The notes under the pieces are model-generated. The model saw only the letters and a program-made list of their open reading frames with translations, searched no databases and was not told where the DNA came from. A stretch of DNA of 64,000 nt. Source: Bacillota bacterium. Lineage in GTDB: Bacteria; Bacillota; Clostridia; Oscillospirales; Ruminococcaceae. The position numbers and the translations under genes were made by a program. Below are positions 33,076 through 42,209 of the stretch, piece after piece; position 1 is the first letter of the stretch; each line of letters begins with the position of its first letter. The stretch is taken from the NCBI GenBank assembly GCA_023440965.1, contig JAEZRC010000003.1, positions 233,181-297,180 on the forward strand, given 5' to 3'.

Positions 33076-33960
33076 TTATCTTCCTCTCATATTCTGCCCA
33101 CCTGTTGGTTGCTGTGTTGGTTTCTGCCCTGGAAGATAGAATGTTATAAATTTAATACAATATAAGTCGCAAATAATAAAAGTCTTTGATTGTTCTTCAA
33201 ATAATATTATGTAGCTTAACCCAACATTATAAAGAATTCCTTGCTTTTTTTCTATCAAATTTGTTCCTATAAGGAATTCAACAATAACAAATTCACCGAT
33301 GTTTTTAGCAAGAGCTTCTTGGAATGATAGCTGTAACAATTCAGGATATTGTGGCTCTGGAGCACTCATATAAGGAATACCTGTTTGTTGCTGTGTTGTC
33401 ATTGGCAATGAACCAGGTTGCCTCATTGAGTCCATGCCAGGCATTGAAGGAACCTCTGTTTGTTGCTGTGTTGTCCTTGGGAATGTGCCAGGTTGCCTCA
33501 TTGAATCCATTCCAGGCATTGAAGGAACATCTGTTTGTTGCTGTGTTGTCATTGGCAATGAACCAGGTTGCCTCATTGAGTCCATGCCAGGCATTGAAGG
33601 AACATCTGTTTGTTGCTGTGTTGCCCCTGGGAATGTACCAGGCTGCCTCATTGAATCCATTCCAGGCATTGAAGGAACATCTGTTTGTTGCTGTGTTGTC
33701 CCTGGGAATGTACCAGGCTGCCTCATTGAATCTATTCCAGGCATTGAAGGAACATCTGTTTGTTGCTGTGTTGTCCCTGTTGATGTTCCTGATGTTGTTC
33801 TCGGTACTGTTCCTGTTCCTGCACCAGAGCCCATTCCCAAACCCTGACTCATTTGTGGAAATCTCATTTGTGTTGGTCTTATTGAGTCAGTCGATTGTAG
33901 TTGCCCTGCTGTTCCTCTTGGTTGAGCAAAAAAACTTGACATTGTATCTGTGCTACTCAT
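33076..33960 (-). CDS. gerQ: GerQ-like spore coat protein with five 25-residue repeats
   Basis: 294 residues. Residues 1-63 are Gly/Thr/Ser-rich. Residues 64-188 are five tandem 25-residue units (TQQQTDVPSMPGMDSMRQPG plus five variable residues), with a partial sixth. Residues ~200-275 are a compact beta-rich domain (NIGEFVIVEFLIGTN, KKQGILYNVGLSYIILF, IICDLYCIKFITFY) that parallels the C-terminal domain of Bacillus GerQ (YIENILRLNRGK...YLDYITF). GerQ also has a Gln/Pro/Met-rich N-terminus. In Bacillus GerQ is a coat protein needed to place CwlJ. The gene immediately upstream is cwlJ-like, which strengthens the call. Confidence 0.75.
   Translation of the reverse strand: MSSTDTMSSFFAQPRGTAGQLQSTDSIRPTQMRFPQMSQGLGMGSGAGTGTVPRTTSGTSTGTTQQQTDVPSMPGIDSMRQPGTFPGTTQQQTDVPSMPGMDSMRQPGTFPGATQQQTDVPSMPGMDSMRQPGSLPMTTQQQTDVPSMPGMDSMRQPGTFPRTTQQQTEVPSMPGMDSMRQPGSLPMTTQQQTGIPYMSAPEPQYPELLQLSFQEALAKNIGEFVIVEFLIGTNLIEKKQGILYNVGLSYIILFEEQSKTFIICDLYCIKFITFYLPGQKPTQQPTGGQNMRGR
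33364..33771. repeat. 75-bp tandem repeat inside the GerQ-like gene
   Basis: Five consecutive 75-bp units (33397-33771) plus a partial sixth. They differ by a few substitutions, mostly in the last 15 bases of each unit. Two alternating end types (TFPGT-like and LPMTT-like) suggest unit duplication followed by shuffling. Confidence 0.93.
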
Positions 33961-33971
33961 AACTTGCCCTC

Positions 33972-34406
33972 CTATGTTTCTGCATAAAGAATTGTTGGAT
34001 TATAAAAACAATACTGATTTATTCTAGCTACAAACTTCCCGACATTTGAGAAAATGCATAGCTGACATGATGGACTGAGCGATCTCATAAACCATAAAGC
34101 TGATCCTAAATTAAATAATTTATTCCCAGTAATTGCCCATTCTGCTATATCATAATGTATTTGTTCAGGGCGCATATTATAAATATTATGTGGATTGTAC
34201 TGTCCATCAAGGATTTTTATCGCACAGTTAAATTGTCCCTTACAAAATACTACATCTCTTATTGTTCTACATCTCCTGAATTCCCCACAACCCACGTTAA
34301 TCCGATTCATTATTACACAGGCAACTGCCTTCATTACAATATCACCTTCACTTCCCGCTTCACATTGAATTGTCCTTGCGAGAATTTCAAGATCTGAAAA
34401 CGGCAT
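33972..34406 (-). CDS. cwlJ: CwlJ-like spore cortex-lytic hydrolase
   Basis: 144 residues of the SleB/CwlJ catalytic domain, without signal peptide, as in CwlJ. The catalytic glutamate is in ARTIQCEAGSEGD. RTIRDVVFCKGQFNCA follows, and the C-terminal ALWFMRSLSPSCQ and KFVARINQYCFYNPT match the CwlJ-type ending. CwlJ degrades cortex peptidoglycan during germination and depends on GerQ for localisation in Bacillus. Here it lies 12 bases upstream of a GerQ-like gene in the same direction, so the two form an operon. Confidence 0.88.
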   Translation of the reverse strand: MPFSDLEILARTIQCEAGSEGDIVMKAVACVIMNRINVGCGEFRRCRTIRDVVFCKGQFNCAIKILDGQYNPHNIYNMRPEQIHYDIAEWAITGNKLFNLGSALWFMRSLSPSCQLCIFSNVGKFVARINQYCFYNPTILYAET

Positions 34407-34556
34407 CTTATCCCCTCACCTTGCTAAATCTATCACAATTATTTATATTCATTTATTACATGTACACATTACATAATTAAAAAATTATTAATTTAATATA
34501 CCAATAACGCTTGGTTATGATATAATATTCTATATTGATCTGAAAGGAACTATCAA

Positions 34557-35636
34557 ATGAAAACTATACACAAGAAAATATATGCTGTTTTAATATCATT
34601 ATCCCTCCTGTTTCTTTTTGGATGCTCTCTTGAAGATACAGCAACTGAAACAGCTAAAGCTTTTTCTTCAGAAGAAAAGCTGACGGTTCACTTCCTTGAT
34701 GTTGGTCAGGGTGACAGTATTTTCATTGAACTGCCTAACAAAGAAACAATGCTTATTGATGCGGGCGAATATATGTATTCATCAGGAGTACTTAATTATA
34801 TTAAAAATCAAGGCTATTCTAAAATTAATTATATTGTGGGGACCCATCCACATTCAGACCATGTCGGCGGACTTTCTGATATTATCAAAAGCTATGATTT
34901 TGACAAGATTTATTTGCCGAATGCTGTCAGCACAACTCCAACCTATGTTAAACTCCTTGAAGCAATAAAGACCAAGGGCAAAAAGATAACCCGTGCACAG
35001 AAGGGCGTTACCATTATTAATGACGGAAAGCTAAATGCAACAATAATTGGCCCAGTTGGTAAAAGCTACGAAAATTTGAATAATTATTCTGTTGTAATAA
35101 AACTGACATATGGTGCAAACAGCTTCCTTCTCACTGGTGATATGGAAACACTCGCTGAAAAGGAACTCACTGATAACCTTAAGGCAGATGTTCTGAAAGC
35201 GGGACATCATGGCAGCAATACGTCAACCTCAGAAGACTTCCTGAAAAAAGTTTCACCAAAGTATGCTGTTATATCCTGCGGAAAGGATAATGATTACGGC
35301 CATCCACATGAAAAAGTGATTGAAAGACTCAAAAATCATTCTGTGAAAATTTGCAGAACTGATTTAAACGGAACAATCACATTCACAAGCGATGGTAAGA
35401 ACATAAAAATTAATCAAGAAAAGACCTCTCTTGAGAACAGTTCTTCGCAGAGTACCAATACCAAGCCACAGACACAAACAAAATATGTTCTAAACACAAG
35501 CTCAAGGAAAATCCACTATTCAACCTGTCCTTCTGTTGATAAAATAAGCACCGATAACCGACTAAACACAAACGATTATAAAAAAGCAATATCAGACGGC
35601 TATGCGCCGTGTAAATCCTGTAAGCCTGTTGCATAA
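34557..35636 (+). CDS. ComEC/Rec2-like MBL-fold lipoprotein with C-terminal metal-binding tail
   Basis: 359 residues. The lipoprotein signal has lipobox LFGC. The MBL domain resembles the periplasmic nuclease-like part of ComEC: LTVHFLDVGQGDSIFIELP, GTHPHSDHVGGL (HxHxDH), FLLTGDME, KAGHHGSNTST and SCGKDNDYGHPHE. After a Ser/Thr/Gln linker, residues ~310-359 form a small Cys-rich module (SRKIHYSTCPSVDKI...GYAPCKSCKP) of the type appended to nucleases. It may be a surface nuclease or phosphodiesterase, an inference from the family. It is monocistronic with a strong terminator. Confidence 0.88.
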   Translation: MKTIHKKIYAVLISLSLLFLFGCSLEDTATETAKAFSSEEKLTVHFLDVGQGDSIFIELPNKETMLIDAGEYMYSSGVLNYIKNQGYSKINYIVGTHPHSDHVGGLSDIIKSYDFDKIYLPNAVSTTPTYVKLLEAIKTKGKKITRAQKGVTIINDGKLNATIIGPVGKSYENLNNYSVVIKLTYGANSFLLTGDMETLAEKELTDNLKADVLKAGHHGSNTSTSEDFLKKVSPKYAVISCGKDNDYGHPHEKVIERLKNHSVKICRTDLNGTITFTSDGKNIKINQEKTSLENSSSQSTNTKPQTQTKYVLNTSSRKIHYSTCPSVDKISTDNRLNTNDYKKAISDGYAPCKSCKPVA

Positions 35637-35639
35637 TAG

Positions 35640-35673
35640 ACAAAAAGCGTCATCTTATGATGACGCTTTTATT
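35640..35673 (+). terminator. Intrinsic terminator
   Basis: AAGCGTCATC/GATGACGCTT hairpin followed by a T-run, directly after the ComEC-like gene. Confidence 0.88.
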
Positions 35674-35800
35674 TATTCTTTGGCTATTTTATACAAAATT
35701 CTTAAAGTGTTAAAATTAATTGTAAAAAAGGCTTGAAGTATAATTAAAGCTATTTATAATTATAAATACGACGTCGTAATAATTATTATGGAGGCTAATT

Positions 35801-36274
35801 ATGGAATACAAAATTAATGACATTGGCACAGCTCATTGCGGCGAGGACGGTTTTTTTATTGAGGTTAAACCTAAATACAAGCAATCTTTAGAAGGGCTTG
35901 ATGGCTTTCAGTACATCCAAGTGCTTTATTGGTTTGACAAGTTAGATAATGATAATTTCCGCTCAAAAACCACACTAAATAAGCCTTATGTAAAAGGACC
36001 CGATACTCTCGGGATTTTTGCAACACGTTCACCTATGCGACCAAACCCTATTGGACTTACATCCTGCTATGTAACATACATTGATAAAGAAAACGGTATA
36101 ATCGGTCTTGGATGGTGTGATGCTTTTGACAATACACCAGTTATTGACATCAAACCATATACGCCAAGTGTTGACCGTATAGAAAATCCACAGGTACCAA
36201 ACTGGTGCAATCATTGGCCAAAATGTATTGAAGAAAGTGGAGAGTTTAACTGGGAATCTGAATTTAATTTTTAG
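35801..36274 (+). CDS. trmO: tRNA (t6A37) N6-methyltransferase, TrmO/TsaA family
   Basis: 157 residues covering the conserved beta-barrel of the YaeB/TrmO family. LEGLDGFQYIQVLYWF, the SAM-binding FATRSPMRPNPIGLTSC and DNTPVIDIKPYTPSVDR are diagnostic. The enzyme adds a methyl group to threonylcarbamoyladenosine-37 of tRNA-Thr in Escherichia coli. The C-terminal extension of the long form is missing, as is usual for many Firmicutes members. It is monocistronic, with GGAGG before the ATG. Confidence 0.9.
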   Translation: MEYKINDIGTAHCGEDGFFIEVKPKYKQSLEGLDGFQYIQVLYWFDKLDNDNFRSKTTLNKPYVKGPDTLGIFATRSPMRPNPIGLTSCYVTYIDKENGIIGLGWCDAFDNTPVIDIKPYTPSVDRIENPQVPNWCNHWPKCIEESGEFNWESEFNF

Positions 36275-36287
36275 TTATTTAATTTAT

Positions 36288-36323
36288 ACAAAAAAGCGCT
36301 ATCATAATGATAGCGCTTTTTAT
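36288..36323. terminator. Bidirectional intrinsic terminator
   Basis: AGCGCTATCA/TGATAGCGCT hairpin (36295-36317) flanked by an A-run and a T-run, between trmO and the convergent GH3 gene. Confidence 0.88.
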
Positions 36324-36330
36324 AATCATT

Positions 36331-38187
36331 TTATTTTCCGTAAGTAAGTCCAAAGCCCTGTTCGAACAACGGCTTATTGGCTGTCTTAATATCTTTTGTA
36401 GTTTTATACCAAGGCATTGAGAGCTTTCCTGAAAAGCCAACCTTATTTACAAGAACATTAGCAACACCCTGACCTTCTGTTCCAGGGAGATAGCACATTA
36501 CAACGCTATTCCAGTCCTTAAGGTAATCATCAATAAGAACCTGACGTCCCGCAACAACAAGTGTTACTGTTGGTTTGCCAAGCTTTTTTGCTTCTGCAAT
36601 AGCATCCTCATTGCCATTAAGTCCAAGCTTTCCTGTAAGGCTTAAATCCTCTGTATCACCTTCCCATTCAGCATAGGATTTTTCGCCAACGCAAAGGAGT
36701 GTTACATCAGCTTCACTTGCCTTTTTAGAATCAGTGATAATTGTTATGCCATATTCCTTAGCAACAGCCTTAAGACCTTCAAGAATAGAAGTTCCCTGCA
36801 CGCTTGTATTATCATTTGAACCTACAAGACCAGCCCACTGAATTGTCCATCCACCACACTGAACATGAACACTATCAGCCGCAGGACCTGTTACATAAAT
36901 CTTTTGACCTTTCTTAAGCGGCAATGCCTGACCGTCGTTCTTAACAAGAACAAGGCTCTTTTCAACAAGCTGTCTTGCAATATCTCTGTACTGTGCTGAG
37001 CCTGTTTCCTTTACTTCGGTCTTTATCTTCTCCTGCATTGGGTCATCAAAAAGTCCCATTATGAACTTTACTCTAAGAATACGTGTTACTGCATCATCAA
37101 TTCTTTCCTGCTTAATATCACCCTTCTTGACAGCGTCAATAATGTTTCTCTTAAATTCTTCGTAATCATTTGGTTCCATGAGCATATCTATTCCTGCGTT
37201 GACGCATGAAACTATTTTTTCATAATTTGTTGCACCAGGAACATTATGTATTGATTCCCAGTCGGATATTATAAATCCCTTAAAGCCTAATTCGTTTTTA
37301 AGCTTATCTGTGAGGAGAGCCTTGTTACAGTGCATTTTAACACCGTTGATACTACTGTGACTTGGCATAATTGTCATAACACCAGCATCAATTAAAGCTT
37401 TATAAGGCTTTAATAGTTCATTGATCTCTGCATCTGTCAAAGTAGAATCACCACGGTCAATAATTCTCTCCACGTCACTTTTTTCACCAGTACCAAACTT
37501 AACATTTCCATCACCTATGTAATGCTTTGCACAAGGCATAACACCGTGCTCAAGCATTCCCTTTGAGAACTCAGTACTTAATGCAGTGATGATATCAACA
37601 TTTGTGGAATAACTTTCATAGGTTCTTCCCCAGCGTGGGTCCTGTGCCTGTGCTACACAAGGTGAGAAGTTCCAAAGTACTCCTGAAAGCTTCATTTCCT
37701 CAGCAACAGCTCCACCCATTTTCTTCATAAGTTCCGGATCATTTGCTGCACCTAATCCTATATTATGTGGGAAAATAACTGTATTTGTAACAGTATTATG
37801 TCCATGAACCGCATCATTTCCGTATAAAAAAGGAATCTTTGTTTTTGACTTCAAAGCTGCTTCCTGATAGCTAAGAATTGTCGACTTCCAACCCTCAGCA
37901 TCTGTTGGAGTTGAAAGATTACTTAAAATTGAACCATAACAGTTTTCCATCATACTATCCTGAGAAGCTCTGAATACTGCAGGCTGCATCATCTGATTCA
38001 CTTTCTGTTCAAGGGTTAACTTAGAAAGAACGCTTTTAACCTTCTCTTCAACTGTCTTCCCCTCATAGCTAATAACACCATTTATATTCACTTTTGTTGA
38101 GCCCTTGCTGTTATTCTTGTCTTTACCACATCCAACAACACTGAAAAGCATTGTGAGTACTAAAAACAAGCATAAAAGTTTTCTCAT
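36331..38187 (-). CDS. Glycoside hydrolase family 3 lipoprotein (beta-glucosidase-like)
   Basis: 618 residues. The lipoprotein signal MRKLLCLFLVLTMLFSVVGC has a lipobox. The GH3 N-terminal barrel shows AKHYIGDGN and the nucleophile aspartate in FIISDWESIHN. The C-terminal alpha/beta sandwich runs from about 410 (KSLVLVKNDGQALPLKKGQ) and ends DYLKDWNSVVMCYLPGTEGQGVANVL. It is probably a surface-bound beta-glucosidase or exo-glucanase releasing glucose from cello-oligosaccharides, complementing the GH9 lipoprotein 9 kb away. It is monocistronic. Fine specificity is unknown. Confidence 0.93.
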   Translation of the reverse strand: MRKLLCLFLVLTMLFSVVGCGKDKNNSKGSTKVNINGVISYEGKTVEEKVKSVLSKLTLEQKVNQMMQPAVFRASQDSMMENCYGSILSNLSTPTDAEGWKSTILSYQEAALKSKTKIPFLYGNDAVHGHNTVTNTVIFPHNIGLGAANDPELMKKMGGAVAEEMKLSGVLWNFSPCVAQAQDPRWGRTYESYSTNVDIITALSTEFSKGMLEHGVMPCAKHYIGDGNVKFGTGEKSDVERIIDRGDSTLTDAEINELLKPYKALIDAGVMTIMPSHSSINGVKMHCNKALLTDKLKNELGFKGFIISDWESIHNVPGATNYEKIVSCVNAGIDMLMEPNDYEEFKRNIIDAVKKGDIKQERIDDAVTRILRVKFIMGLFDDPMQEKIKTEVKETGSAQYRDIARQLVEKSLVLVKNDGQALPLKKGQKIYVTGPAADSVHVQCGGWTIQWAGLVGSNDNTSVQGTSILEGLKAVAKEYGITIITDSKKASEADVTLLCVGEKSYAEWEGDTEDLSLTGKLGLNGNEDAIAEAKKLGKPTVTLVVAGRQVLIDDYLKDWNSVVMCYLPGTEGQGVANVLVNKVGFSGKLSMPWYKTTKDIKTANKPLFEQGFGLTYGK

Positions 38188-38332
38188 ATAATTCCTCCTT
38201 GTTAATAATTTAAGAAGATTTTACCATTATGTATGGAAATGTTCAACTCTCAAATTGTGAATAAAACAAAATATTTAATATGTATATAAAAAATTCATAA
38301 GCATAATGAACTTTAATTCCGAATAGAATTTA

Positions 38333-41074
38333 TTGGACAAATATGTACTTGTTTTCGAAAGGAATGTTGCTATGCTTGGAGTTTTAGAAAAAAATAATAA
38401 AACAAACCAGAAATGTAAAATAGGCCTATCAGATGAGCAGGCAAGAGAAAGACTTGAGAAATTCGGCAGCAATCAGCTTGCAAAATCAAAAAAGCGAAAA
38501 GCAGTATTTATTTTAGCTGACCAATTTAAAGATGTACTTGTAATAATTCTGCTTGTTTCAACCGTAATTTCGGTATTTTTAGGGGAAATATATGATGCCC
38601 TGACGATAATTCTTATTGTCCTTATCAATGCAATTCTTGGCTTTATTCAGGAATTCCGTACTGAACGCACACTCGAAGCACTCAAAAATATGACTGCACC
38701 GACTGCAAAGGTTTACCGCAATGATATTCTCACTGAAATTCCTGCAAGTGAAATTGTTGTCGACGATATTTTTGAAATTGAAGCCGGTGACAAGGTCCCG
38801 TGTGATGGCATCATTATGAATGCAAAGGGACTTTTTGCTGACGAATCTATACTTACTGGTGAGGCTGTGCCTGTTGAGAAAAACGCTGATGAAAGATGTG
38901 AGAATATAAATGCACTAAATCTTTCAAACCTTGCATATATGGGAACAATTATAACAAAAGGCAATGCACGATGTAAGGCTGTCGCTATCGGAATGAATAC
39001 ACAGATGGGAAAGGTTTCGGGAATGCTTGAGGAAATCATAGAAGAAGAAACCCCTCTCCAGAAGAAGCTTGCCGAGCTTGGAAAAATTGTCGCAATTATC
39101 TGCATTGCAATCTGTATAATTGTTTTTGCCGCTGGTGTAATAAGAGGTGAACCCGTTTTTGATATGCTTATGACGGGTATTACTATTGCAATAGCTGCAA
39201 TCCCTGAAGGGCTCCCTGCTACAGTAACAATCGTTCTTGCTCTCGCAGTAAGCCGAATGCTCAAGAAAAATGCACTTGTACATAAGCTTCATTCTGTTGA
39301 AACTCTTGGCTGTGCCTCGGTAATATGCTCTGATAAGACAGGTACTATTACTGAGAATAAAATGTGTGTTTCAAAGATAGGCATACTTGAAAAAGAATTT
39401 GACGTAACAGGCTCAGGCTATCGCATCAGCGGTGAAGTTAGAGATACTGATTTTAAGGTTGATATCAATAAATATCCGGCACTTTATCAACTTCTTCTGT
39501 GCTCAGTACTCTGCAATAATGCGCAAATTTCAAAATTCAAGTCAAATGGTATGAGAAATTTTCAGACCTCACTTGCCCGTGGTGAGTGGGTGACAGTCGG
39601 TGACCCGACTGAAATTGCTATGCTTGTTGCATCAGCAAAGGCTGGTGTAATGCTCAGCAATATTGAATACAACTACAAGCGTGTGGATGAAATTCCTTTT
39701 GACAGCGAAACAAAATGTATGAAGGTTATTGTGAAAACGCTTGACGATGAGAATATCTGCTATGCAAAGGGCGCTATTGACGTCATTCTCAATCAATGTG
39801 AGTACATACAGACTCAGCGTGGAGTTATTCCACTTACTCCCCACATAAAAGCTCAGCTTATAAGACAAAATGATGATCTTGCCAACAAGGCTTTGCGTGT
39901 CCTTGCCTTTGCGGGAAAAACAATCTATCCATATGAAAATCGCAATAATATTCAGTCACTTACTTTCTATGGCGTTATGGGAATGCTCGACCCACCAAGA
40001 ACAGAAGCAAAACGTGCAATACGATTATGTTCAGATGCTAAAATAAAAACTGTTATGATAACAGGCGACCATAAGATTACTGCGTGCGCTGTTGCAACTC
40101 AGGCAGGTATTATGAAGGATAATATGATAGCTGTTACTGGTGATGAGCTTAACTCAATGAGCGATGAAAGGCTTGACGAAATAATTGATGACATTGCAGT
40201 TTTTGCAAGGGTTAATCCTTCCGACAAATTAAGAATTGTCCGTGCCTTTAAGAGAAAAGGTCATATTGTTTCAATGACAGGTGACGGTGTAAACGATGCC
40301 CCAGCCATCAAAGAAGCTGATATTGGCGTTTCTATGGGGATAACGGGAACCGATGTTACAAAGCAAGCAGCAGATGTCATTCTGCTTGATGATAATTTTG
40401 CAACACTTGTTTCAGCAGTTGAGCAGGGCAGAACTATATACTCAAATATAAGAAAATTTGTAAGATACCTCTTATCCTGTAATATCGGCGAGGTAGTAAC
40501 AATGTTCCTTGGAATACTTATGGGTATGCCCATCATTTTACTTCCGACACAAATTCTCCTTGTAAATCTTGTTACCGACTCCCTCCCTGCAATAGCACTT
40601 GGACTTGAACCACCTGAGGACAATATAATGAAAAAGGCTCCGCGAAAATCAACAGACGGATTCTTCAGCGGTGGCCTGATGTCAAGAATAGTATTCAGGG
40701 GGCTTTTCATAGGGCTGGGAACTCTTGCAAGTTTTTCACTAATGGCACGAATGGGCGCAAGCCTTGAAGTTTGCAGAACTGCCGCACTTTATACTCTCGT
40801 AATATCTCAGCTTATACACGTATTTGAATGTAAGAGTGAGGAAAAGGGACTATTAGGGGTAAGCTATCTAAACAACCTGTTCCTTATTTTAGCTGTCATA
40901 ATTTCTTCATTTGTTATGTTTGCGTGTATGCTTATTCCGTCGCTTCAACTTATATTCTCAACTATTCCACTCAATTCAAAGCAATTGTTTGTGGCAACGG
41001 GCTGTGCATTTGCTGTGCCGCTCCTGACATCATTATTCTCGGGAACAAAGAATACATCTGCAAAGAAAATATAG
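38333..41074 (+). CDS. Calcium-transporting P-type ATPase (type II)
   Basis: The frame is 913 residues. The ATG at 38372 (MLGVLEKN), eight bases after AAAGGAA, is the better start, giving 900 residues. A cation-ATPase N-terminal domain comes first. The transmembrane motif IPEGLPATVT (the PEGLP form of calcium pumps), the phosphorylation site CSDKTGTITENKM, TGDHKITACAVA and the hinge MTGDGVNDAPAIKEADIGVSM follow, with C-terminal helices last. It likely exports Ca2+ in exchange for H+. A Mn2+ or Na+ role is possible within the type II group. It is monocistronic with a terminator. Confidence 0.93.
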   Translation: MDKYVLVFERNVAMLGVLEKNNKTNQKCKIGLSDEQARERLEKFGSNQLAKSKKRKAVFILADQFKDVLVIILLVSTVISVFLGEIYDALTIILIVLINAILGFIQEFRTERTLEALKNMTAPTAKVYRNDILTEIPASEIVVDDIFEIEAGDKVPCDGIIMNAKGLFADESILTGEAVPVEKNADERCENINALNLSNLAYMGTIITKGNARCKAVAIGMNTQMGKVSGMLEEIIEEETPLQKKLAELGKIVAIICIAICIIVFAAGVIRGEPVFDMLMTGITIAIAAIPEGLPATVTIVLALAVSRMLKKNALVHKLHSVETLGCASVICSDKTGTITENKMCVSKIGILEKEFDVTGSGYRISGEVRDTDFKVDINKYPALYQLLLCSVLCNNAQISKFKSNGMRNFQTSLARGEWVTVGDPTEIAMLVASAKAGVMLSNIEYNYKRVDEIPFDSETKCMKVIVKTLDDENICYAKGAIDVILNQCEYIQTQRGVIPLTPHIKAQLIRQNDDLANKALRVLAFAGKTIYPYENRNNIQSLTFYGVMGMLDPPRTEAKRAIRLCSDAKIKTVMITGDHKITACAVATQAGIMKDNMIAVTGDELNSMSDERLDEIIDDIAVFARVNPSDKLRIVRAFKRKGHIVSMTGDGVNDAPAIKEADIGVSMGITGTDVTKQAADVILLDDNFATLVSAVEQGRTIYSNIRKFVRYLLSCNIGEVVTMFLGILMGMPIILLPTQILLVNLVTDSLPAIALGLEPPEDNIMKKAPRKSTDGFFSGGLMSRIVFRGLFIGLGTLASFSLMARMGASLEVCRTAALYTLVISQLIHVFECKSEEKGLLGVSYLNNLFLILAVIISSFVMFACMLIPSLQLIFSTIPLNSKQLFVATGCAFAVPLLTSLFSGTKNTSAKKI

Positions 41075-41082
41075 AAATAAAG

Positions 41083-41107
41083 AAAGAGAGGGTAACCTCT
41101 CTTTTCT
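41083..41107. terminator. Intrinsic terminator between the P-ATPase and patatin genes
   Basis: AGAGAGG/CCTCTCT short hairpin followed by a T-run on the plus strand. On the minus strand the flanking A-rich sequence gives a weaker U-run. Confidence 0.72.
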
Positions 41108-41111
41108 ATTT

Positions 41112-42116
41112 TTATAAAGCCTTACTGAGTATTTTCATAGCTGTTTTATATCCTGCTTCCATTCGCTCCTGTGAAAGCTCCTTTGAAACAGTAATAGTAT
41201 CAATAAAACCGTCACTAAAGCTTTTGTCTGGAATAACTCTTATAATATTTGTGTCCGGAAAGTTTTCATCCTCTTTTTTGAAATCCTTTTCAAGCTTGTT
41301 TCGGCGATTGTTTTCAAGATAAATAACAATAAAATCTCTTATTCCAAGCTCATAAAGTGGCTTTATCGGGACGTTGTCTGCCCAGCCACCGTCATAAAAT
41401 TCAGCTGCGCCGAGCTTCTTTTTTGGATAGATAAGCGGAAGTGCCGACGATGCAAGAACAGTATCACGCACCTGTGAAGGTGTTTTGCTTTCAAGGCATA
41501 TGTATTCTGCGTTTGTTTTTGTGAGGAAGGCTTCAATATCCCCCGCTCTGCAGATAGTCACATAAGCTGGAATTCTGTTGAAATTATCTGATATCATAAG
41601 AAAATCATCAATGATTTTTGCTAAGCCCTCCTGTGTAAAGGCGCTTCCCTTCTTAATCCCATATTCAAGCAAGCCCGCTATTTTCTTTAATGATTCATAA
41701 TCAAGAGTACAATTCTTACAAAAAATTTTAATTAATGGTGAGAGAACTTTCAGAACAGAAATAACCGACGGTGCCAGAAGTCCGATTGTCACACAGAATT
41801 TCATAAACGGTGATTTTTCAAGAAGGTCATCCTGCTGGGCAAGCCATGCAAATTCCTTCTTTATAACATTTCTTTTGGTTTCATCTGAAGAATAAAGCAT
41901 CTCTTCCTGATCGACAGAAAGCCATGTTTCTACTGCCTGCTCATATGTTCCCTGACTAAAAAGCAAGGCGTTCAGTGCCCCAACGGAAGAACCTGATACT
42001 ATACTGATTTTATCTGCTATCTTGAGTTCCTCAAGTGCCTTCCACACACCTATCTGAAAAGCTCCTTTTCCACCACCACCTGAAAAAACAAGCCCATATT
42101 GTTTTTCTGAGTACAT
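41112..42116 (-). CDS. Patatin-like phospholipase (RssA-type)
   Basis: 334 residues. The oxyanion loop VFSGGGGKGAFQIGVWKAL, the nucleophile elbow VSGSSVGALNALLF (G-S-S-V-G) and the Asp of the Ser-Asp dyad in EFYDGGWADNVPI are all present. It is a predicted cytoplasmic or membrane-associated lipid acyl hydrolase. The region from about 85 to 165 has a helical insertion. Substrate and role are unknown. It is monocistronic and convergent with the calcium pump gene. Confidence 0.9.
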   Translation of the reverse strand: MYSEKQYGLVFSGGGGKGAFQIGVWKALEELKIADKISIVSGSSVGALNALLFSQGTYEQAVETWLSVDQEEMLYSSDETKRNVIKKEFAWLAQQDDLLEKSPFMKFCVTIGLLAPSVISVLKVLSPLIKIFCKNCTLDYESLKKIAGLLEYGIKKGSAFTQEGLAKIIDDFLMISDNFNRIPAYVTICRAGDIEAFLTKTNAEYICLESKTPSQVRDTVLASSALPLIYPKKKLGAAEFYDGGWADNVPIKPLYELGIRDFIVIYLENNRRNKLEKDFKKEDENFPDTNIIRVIPDKSFSDGFIDTITVSKELSQERMEAGYKTAMKILSKAL

Positions 42117-42209
42117 TAAATCATCTCCTCAGAAAATTAATATGATATTTTATTAGAATTTATTATAAAAAATATTCCTTCTTTTCAGAAGGAATATTTT
42201 AATAACAGC

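Noticed and set aside
33397..33771. CRISPR-like regular repeats
   Set aside because: Units are contiguous with no unique spacers and keep a coding frame; it is a coding minisatellite.
33324..33962. Long open frames on the plus strand across the GerQ-like gene
   Set aside because: They are shadows produced by the 75-bp in-frame repeat (75 is divisible by three, so all frames stay open). No ribosome binding site, and the composition is repetitive in the wrong sense.
38713..39264. 183-codon antisense frame inside the P-type ATPase
   Set aside because: Complements a fully conserved ATPase; serine/isoleucine-rich shadow without start signals.
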